Shown here: positions 4,603 to 8,325 of the stretch, in pieces
Layout of the letters: the number at the start of each line of letters is the position of its first letter
Numbering within the stretch: the first letter of the stretch is position 1
NCBI GenBank assembly: GCA_947175845.1
Contig: CAMWOK010000115.1
Span: forward strand, 1-8,325
Source of the DNA: an uncultured Lachnospiraceae bacterium
GTDB lineage: Bacteria > Bacillota > Clostridia > Lachnospirales > Lachnospiraceae
DNA: 8,325 bases
Direction: 5' to 3'
Made by a program: the position numbers and the translations under genes
Notes under the pieces: model-generated
The model's input: only the letters and a program-made list of their open reading frames with translations
The model's database searches: none
Told to the model about the DNA's origin: nothing

Positions 4603-7184
4603 GTCACTGCCTGCAGTTGCGACTCTGTGGAGTCCAGGTCAATCAGGATGGTATCCCCCGCCTTCACCTTGTCTGCCAGGATCAGCTTTGCCGCCAGAGT
4701 CTCCACATATTTCTGAATATACCGCTTGAGCGGCCGCGCACCGTACACCGGATCGTAGCCGTTCTCCACGACAAAGTGTCCTGCCCGCTCAGTAAGCTCG
4801 ATACACAGTTCTTTATCCGAAAGACGCCGGTTGATATCCGCCAGGATCAGGCCGATGATTCCGCCGATATTTTCCTTCGTGAGCGGCTTGAACAGAATCG
4901 TTTCATCCAGCCTGTTCAAAAATTCCGGCCGGAAATGTGCCCTCAATTCGCCCATGACCAGATCCTGCGCCGTCTGCTCTATCCTGCCATCGCCGTCGAT
5001 GCCTTCCAGCAGATACTGCGCGCCGATGTTCGACGTCATGATCAGTATCGTGTTTTTGAAGTCCACCGTGCGTCCCTGTGCGTCTGTGATGCGCCCGTCA
5101 TCCAGCACCTGCAGCAGGATATTGAACACATCCGGGTGCGCTTTCTCCACTTCGTCAAACAGTACCACACTGTACGGCTTGCGGCGCACTGCCTCCGTCA
5201 GCTGCCCCCCCTCATCATATCCCACATATCCTGGAGGCGCTCCGATCAACCGCGACACAGAATGCTTTTCCATATATTCACTCATATCGATGCGCACCAT
5301 ATTTGCCTCGTCGTCAAAGAGGGATGCCGCAAGTGCCTTGGCCAGCTCAGTCTTGCCGACTCCGGTAGGTCCCAGAAACAGGAAGGAGCCTATCGGCTTG
5401 TCAGGGTCCTTGATCCCTGCTTTCGAGCGGATGATCGCCTCCGTCACTTTCGTGACGCCCTCGTCCTGCCCAATCACGCGCCTGTGCAGCTCTTCATCCA
5501 GATGCAGGGTCTTGTTGCGCTCACTCTCGTTGAGCTTCGACACCGGAATCCCTGTCCAGCGCGATATGATCTTTGCAATCTCATCATCGGACACACTCTC
5601 GTGTACCAGAGACATCTCTCTCGAATTGACGCTCTCCTCCTCGCGCTCGAGCTGCTTTTTGAGTTCTGGAAGCTTTCCATAGCGCAGCTCTGCCGCCTTC
5701 TCAAGATTTCCTTCCCGCTGTGCGATCTGTATCTGATTGTTTAAATCCTCAATGTCCTCGCGCAGCTTTGACAATTTCTCAACGCACGCCTTCTCGTTGT
5801 CCCACTGTGCCTTTCGGTTGTTGAACTGCGCCTTCTGCTCGGCGAGCTCCGCCTGCAGTGCCGTCAGCCGCTCCGCGCTCAGACGGTCCTCCTCCTTTTT
5901 CAGGGCTGCCACCTCGATTTCCATCTGCATGATCCGCCGCTGCAGTTCATCGAGCTCTGCCGGCAGCGTGTCGAGCTCCGTCTTGATCATGGCGCAGGCC
6001 TCATCCACAAGGTCGATCGCCTTGTCCGGCAGAAAGCGGTCTGTGATGTAGCGGTTGGAGAGCACTGCCGCGCTCACAAGGGCATTGTCCATAATCTTGA
6101 CACCGTGAAAAACCTCATACCGCTCCTTCAGCCCTCTGAGAATGCTGATCGTGTCCTCCACGGTCGGCTCCGATACCATGACTGGCTGAAAGCGCCGCTC
6201 GAGTGCCGGATCTTTCTCAATGTACTGTCTGTACTCGTCGAGAGTCGTTGCGCCTATACAGTGCAGCTCCCCCCGGGCAAGCATGGGTTTGAGCATGTTG
6301 CCGGCATCCATCGCACCGTCCGCCTTGCCTGCTCCCACTATGGTATGCAGCTCATCAATAAAGAGAATAATCTGTCCGTCACTGTTCTTGACGTCCTCCA
6401 GAACCGCCTTGAGGCGCTCCTCAAACTCCCCCCTGTACTTTGCGCCGGCGACGAGCGCGCCCATATCCAGCGCAAAAATCTTCTTGTCCTTGAGTCCCTG
6501 CGGTACATCCCCGCGCACAATGCGCTGCGCAAGTCCCTCGACCACAGCCGTCTTCCCGACGCCAGGCTCTCCTATCAGCACTGGATTGTTCTTGGTCTTT
6601 CGGGAGAGAATGCGGATAATGTTTCGAATCTCGTTGTCCCGCCCAATCACCGGGTCAAGCTTCTGGTTCCGCGCTTTCTCCACCAGATTCTGACCGTATT
6701 TTTCAAGGGTGTCGTACGTTGCCTCCGGATTGTCACTCGTGACCCGCTGATTGCCCCGCACCTCCGAGAGCACCTTCAGAAACCGCTCCCGCGTGATGCC
6801 GTACTCCCGAAAAATTTCCTTGATCTCCCTGTTCGGATTCTGAATCATGGCGAGGAACAGATGCTCCACAGAGACATACTCATCCCCCATGCGCTTTGCC
6901 TCATCCTCGGCACTGATGAGGACTTTGTTGAGATACTGCCCCACATACGGCTGTCCGCCCTGCACCTTGACGCGCTTCTCGAGCGCTGCCCGCACCCTGC
7001 CGACGAAGGAATCCCTGTGGATCTCCATCTTCTCGACAAGCTTCAAGATCAGGCTGTCCTCGATCGTCAGAAGCGCACAGAGCAGATGCTCCTGCTCAAG
7101 CTCCTGATTTCCGTATTCCATCGCAAGTTTCTCACACTGATTGACTGCTTCCATTGACTTCTGTGTAAATTTTTGTATATTCAT
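4581..7184 (-). CDS. clpB: ATP-dependent disaggregase ClpB (Hsp100)
   Basis: A cytosolic hexameric AAA+ machine that pulls polypeptides out of aggregates together with DnaK. At 867 residues it is full length. In order: Clp N-terminal repeat domain (about 1-145); NBD1 with Walker A GEPGVGKT at 205-212, pore-loop KYRG with Y250, Walker B ILFIDE at 273-278 and arginines R330/R331; a long coiled-coil middle domain (about 405-530), diagnostic for ClpB against ClpA/ClpX; NBD2 with Walker A GPTGVGKT at 605-612, pore-loop GYVG with Y653, Walker B VVLFDE at 673-678, arginine finger R758 and sensor-2 GAR at 815-817. I see no IGF/LGF-type ClpP-docking loop, as expected for a disaggregase. The start ATG at 7184 has a consensus AAGGAGG (7197-7191) six bases upstream. 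It is monocistronic between its own promoter and the convergent terminator. No CIRCE or CtsR-type GGTCAAA repeat is visible upstream. All catalytic residues checked are intact. Confidence 0.98.
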   Translation of the reverse strand: MNIQKFTQKSMEAVNQCEKLAMEYGNQELEQEHLLCALLTIEDSLILKLVEKMEIHRDSFVGRVRAALEKRVKVQGGQPYVGQYLNKVLISAEDEAKRMGDEYVSVEHLFLAMIQNPNREIKEIFREYGITRERFLKVLSEVRGNQRVTSDNPEATYDTLEKYGQNLVEKARNQKLDPVIGRDNEIRNIIRILSRKTKNNPVLIGEPGVGKTAVVEGLAQRIVRGDVPQGLKDKKIFALDMGALVAGAKYRGEFEERLKAVLEDVKNSDGQIILFIDELHTIVGAGKADGAMDAGNMLKPMLARGELHCIGATTLDEYRQYIEKDPALERRFQPVMVSEPTVEDTISILRGLKERYEVFHGVKIMDNALVSAAVLSNRYITDRFLPDKAIDLVDEACAMIKTELDTLPAELDELQRRIMQMEIEVAALKKEEDRLSAERLTALQAELAEQKAQFNNRKAQWDNEKACVEKLSKLREDIEDLNNQIQIAQREGNLEKAAELRYGKLPELKKQLEREEESVNSREMSLVHESVSDDEIAKIISRWTGIPVSKLNESERNKTLHLDEELHRRVIGQDEGVTKVTEAIIRSKAGIKDPDKPIGSFLFLGPTGVGKTELAKALAASLFDDEANMVRIDMSEYMEKHSVSRLIGAPPGYVGYDEGGQLTEAVRRKPYSVVLFDEVEKAHPDVFNILLQVLDDGRITDAQGRTVDFKNTILIMTSNIGAQYLLEGIDGDGRIEQTAQDLVMGELRAHFRPEFLNRLDETILFKPLTKENIGGIIGLILADINRRLSDKELCIELTERAGHFVVENGYDPVYGARPLKRYIQKYVETLAAKLILADKVKAGDTILIDLDSTESQLQAVTKQIRGL

Positions 7185-7233
7185 AGTGGTCCTCCTTCCA
7201 CTTCCAGACGCTTGTTTTATCTGTTCTATATAT

Positions 7234-7261
7234 ACTATAACACTATTTTTTATTTTGTCAA
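7234..7261 (-). promoter_or_regulatory. Predicted sigma-A promoter of clpB
   Basis: On the minus strand, a perfect -35 TTGACA (7261-7256) is followed after 16 bases by TATAGT (7239-7234), with an extended -10 TG giving TGTTATAGT. Transcription should begin near 7227 and leave a leader of about 43 bases. It is a strong constitutive-looking promoter with no recognised heat-shock operator overlapping it. Confidence 0.7.
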
Positions 7262-7344
7262 TTTAGTTTATACTTTTATTATTTTTTTTATTTCGTTTTC
7301 AAGAATATGCGCATTATTATATTTTTTTACATCAATTCGATAAA

Positions 7345-7388
7345 TTTTCATTTTTATTCTACCGATATTATAAAATATGTGGTACAAT
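7345..7388 (+). promoter_or_regulatory. Candidate promoter region of the unrecognised Ala/Glu-rich gene
   Basis: Two overlapping options exist on the plus strand. One has TTTTCA (7345-7350), an 18-base spacer and TATAAA (7369-7374). The other is an extended -10, TGGTACAAT (TG at 7380-7381, TACAAT at 7383-7388), without a clear -35. Either places the transcription start at about 7381-7395, at or next to the in-frame ATG at 7390. This favours the downstream ATG at 7423. The flanking DNA (7200-7380) is strongly AT-rich and shared with the clpB promoter. Confidence 0.35.
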
Positions 7389-7407
7389 AATGATAGTATT
7401 TATTGCG

Positions 7408-7417
7408 AAAGATGGTG
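7408..7417 (+). promoter_or_regulatory. Likely ribosome binding site of the Ala/Glu-rich gene
   Basis: AAAGATGGTG matches the anti-Shine-Dalgarno complement AAAGGAGGTG at eight of ten positions. It ends 5 bases before ATG 7423 and 8 bases before ATG 7426. The alternative ATG at 7390 has no comparable site. Confidence 0.45.
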
Positions 7418-7422
7418 TTACA

Positions 7423-7971
7423 ATGATGGATCCAGCCACAGCATACTTTTTAAAAAAATATTATCCTCATGTCATCAAATGGTGGTTAGTGGTATACAAT
7501 CCCGAGTCAGTCAGAATATGGCATTCCAAGGCTGAACGCGAGGAGGCACTCCGGCTCAAGGCATTAGAGGAGGCTGAGACGGCAAAAATAGCCGCGGAAA
7601 AACCGACCGCGCAGCCAGAAACGCCTGCGCTTGTGGACTCTGCGTCGGATTCTCACAAGATCGACGATTCCGCATACAATGCAGCTACAGGTTCCTACTC
7701 TGGACTGTATGGCCAAAAACCTGTCGACGATGACACACAGGCTGCACTTGAAGCAATTCTGAAAGCCTCAAGCAACCAGACTTCTGTCGACACATTTCTT
7801 GCAAGCACATCTGCCAGTGTAACTCTGCCGCCAGAACAGGATGAGATCATAAAGGAAGCCAACGAAATCTATGAACGGCTCCTGCGTGAGGCCGCCGAGG
7901 ATGAGGCCCGCAAACAGGCCGAAATTGAAGAAATGCGAAAGCAGGCCGAACTGACTTTTGCACAGGCGTAA
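7423..7971 (+). CDS. Uncharacterised Ala/Glu-rich protein divergent from clpB
   Basis: I do not recognise this gene. From the chosen ATG it encodes 182 residues (193 if the ATG at 7390 is used; 7426 is also possible). The N-terminus (1-35) is compact and rich in aromatics, with YFLKKYYPHVIKWWLVVYNP at 8-27, and could be a small folded or membrane-touching element; it is too short and charged for a clear membrane span. Residues 36-60 form a charged Ala/Glu/Lys helix. Residues 61-135 are Ser/Ala/Thr/Asp-rich and probably disordered. Residues 138-180 are a second Glu/Ala/Lys/Arg helix, likely coiled coil. There is no signal peptide, cysteine or enzyme motif. Coding use looks like that of its neighbours, and the gene ends properly before a strong terminator, so it is probably real. 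It is divergent from clpB across an AT-rich interval and convergent with the porB-like gene. The role is unknown. Confidence 0.75.
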   Translation: MMDPATAYFLKKYYPHVIKWWLVVYNPESVRIWHSKAEREEALRLKALEEAETAKIAAEKPTAQPETPALVDSASDSHKIDDSAYNAATGSYSGLYGQKPVDDDTQAALEAILKASSNQTSVDTFLASTSASVTLPPEQDEIIKEANEIYERLLREAAEDEARKQAEIEEMRKQAELTFAQA

Positions 7972-7973
7972 AA

Positions 7974-8019
7974 TTGAGTGCAGCACACTATTTTTTCAGT
8001 GTGCTGCACTCAACTTTTT
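7974..8019. terminator. Bidirectional terminator between the Ala/Glu-rich gene and the porB-like gene
   Basis: Perfect 16-base arms (7974-7989 and 7998-8013) enclose an 8-base loop. On the plus strand the stem is followed by C and then TTTTT (8015-8019). On the minus strand a shorter TTTT (7973-7970) follows. It begins 3 bases after the plus-strand stop, and the minus-strand stop (8018-8020) overlaps the T run, so it can serve both convergent genes. Confidence 0.93.
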
Positions 8020-8325
8020 AATTACATCTATTTCTGAGCTCTTCCCATCTTCTGTCGATCTCTTCCTGGAACTTTCCGATCAGCGCCTCGTTTTCTTTTT
8101 TAAACAGATGCTTAAAGCGTCTCTGCGGTCTCAAAAACTCCTCGATGGGCAGCTTGTTCTTTGGCTCATAGCTCAGTATCCACTGTCCCTCTATCACCTC
8201 GAACATCGGCCAGTAGCAGGTATCCACCGCCAGCCTGCAGATGTTCATCATCTCGCTCGGCTCATATCCCCAGCCCCTCGGACAGGGAGACATGACGTTC
8301 AGAAATGCTGCCCCGGGCGCTGTCA
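8018..8325 (-). CDS. porB: Pyruvate (2-oxoacid):ferredoxin oxidoreductase beta subunit, C-terminal part, truncated by window edge
   Basis: The beta subunit carries thiamine diphosphate and a 4Fe-4S cluster in the enzyme that converts pyruvate and CoA to acetyl-CoA, CO2 and reduced ferredoxin; it is cytosolic and central to clostridial fermentation. The last 101 or so codons are visible. The frame is open to the window edge: residues TAPGAAFLNV precede the MSPCPRGWGYEP segment, so that Met is internal and not the start. SPCPRGW is typical of PorB-type beta subunits, and its Cys is probably the fourth cluster ligand (inference from family structures). RLAVDTCYWPMFEV and the basic LRPQRRFKHLF stretch also fit. 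PorB is often last in a gamma-delta-alpha-beta operon, and a strong terminator follows directly. A relative acting on another 2-oxoacid, such as VorB, cannot be excluded from this fragment. Confidence 0.82.
   Translation of the reverse strand, partial: TAPGAAFLNVMSPCPRGWGYEPSEMMNICRLAVDTCYWPMFEVIEGQWILSYEPKNKLPIEEFLRPQRRFKHLFKKENEALIGKFQEEIDRRWEELRNRCN

Noticed and set aside
4617..5744. Long open frame on the plus strand, antisense to clpB (also 4831-5682, 6105-7157 and 6220-6693)
   Set aside because: clpB is an unmistakable full-length gene on the other strand. These products are compositionally odd, match no family and lack ribosome binding sites; they are shadows of clpB codon use.
7390..7422. 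Upstream ATG at 7390 as the start of the Ala/Glu-rich gene
   Set aside because: It has no ribosome binding site and falls at or next to the predicted transcription start. The ATG at 7423 has a plausible site. Not excluded if the transcript is leaderless.
8018..8293. ATG at 8293 as the start of a 91-residue gene
   Set aside because: The frame stays open upstream to the window edge, and the upstream residues continue the PFOR beta-subunit similarity. This is the 3' end of a longer gene.
1..8325. tRNA or rRNA genes, CRISPR arrays, insertion sequences, attachment sites
   Set aside because: Looked for on both strands and not seen. The repeats found are explained by terminators, the CIRCE operator and one short leader repeat.

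Overview
The window most likely comes from a Gram-positive anaerobe of the class Clostridia, with Lachnospiraceae as the best guess. The pointers are a CIRCE heat-shock operator, strong AAGGAGG-type ribosome binding sites, a lipoprotein signal peptide on a parvulin foldase, a 2-oxoacid:ferredoxin oxidoreductase beta subunit, and AT-rich intergenic DNA between coding regions of roughly balanced composition. The genus is inference from gene content, not from a database match.

Layout, left to right. (1) On the minus strand, 1-570 is the first 190 codons of htpG (Hsp90); its C-terminal part lies outside the window. Its control region (571-779) holds a sigma-A type promoter and a perfect CIRCE operator (718-744). 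(2) On the minus strand, 780-1856 is a parvulin-type peptidyl-prolyl isomerase lipoprotein, PrsA/SurA-like. (3) A divergent promoter region (1857-2154) is followed on the plus strand by a two-gene cassette: an AlgI-type MBOAT O-acyltransferase (2155-3588) and a membrane-anchored SGNH-hydrolase-like protein (3622-4584). (4) On the minus strand, 4581-7184 is a complete clpB disaggregase. Its stop codon overlaps that of the SGNH gene inside the loop of a bidirectional terminator. (5) After an AT-rich divergent region, 7423-7971 on the plus strand encodes an unrecognised 182-residue Ala/Glu-rich protein. (6) A second convergent terminator (7974-8019) separates it from the 3' end of a minus-strand PFOR beta-subunit gene (8018-8325, continuing beyond the window).

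Three genes (htpG, the parvulin lipoprotein, clpB) serve protein folding or rescue: Hsp90 and ClpB in the cytosol, the parvulin outside the membrane. They are separate transcription units. Only htpG carries a visible CIRCE. The MBOAT/SGNH pair is a self-contained system for moving acyl (probably acetyl) groups across the membrane onto an extracytoplasmic polymer; no polymer-synthesis genes accompany it here. The porB-like gene belongs to central fermentative metabolism.

I saw no mobile element, CRISPR array, tRNA or rRNA, and no clearly new multi-gene system. The points most worth a second look are the operator/terminator geometry at CIRCE, the stop-codons-in-the-loop terminator between the SGNH gene and clpB, and the unrecognised gene divergent from clpB.
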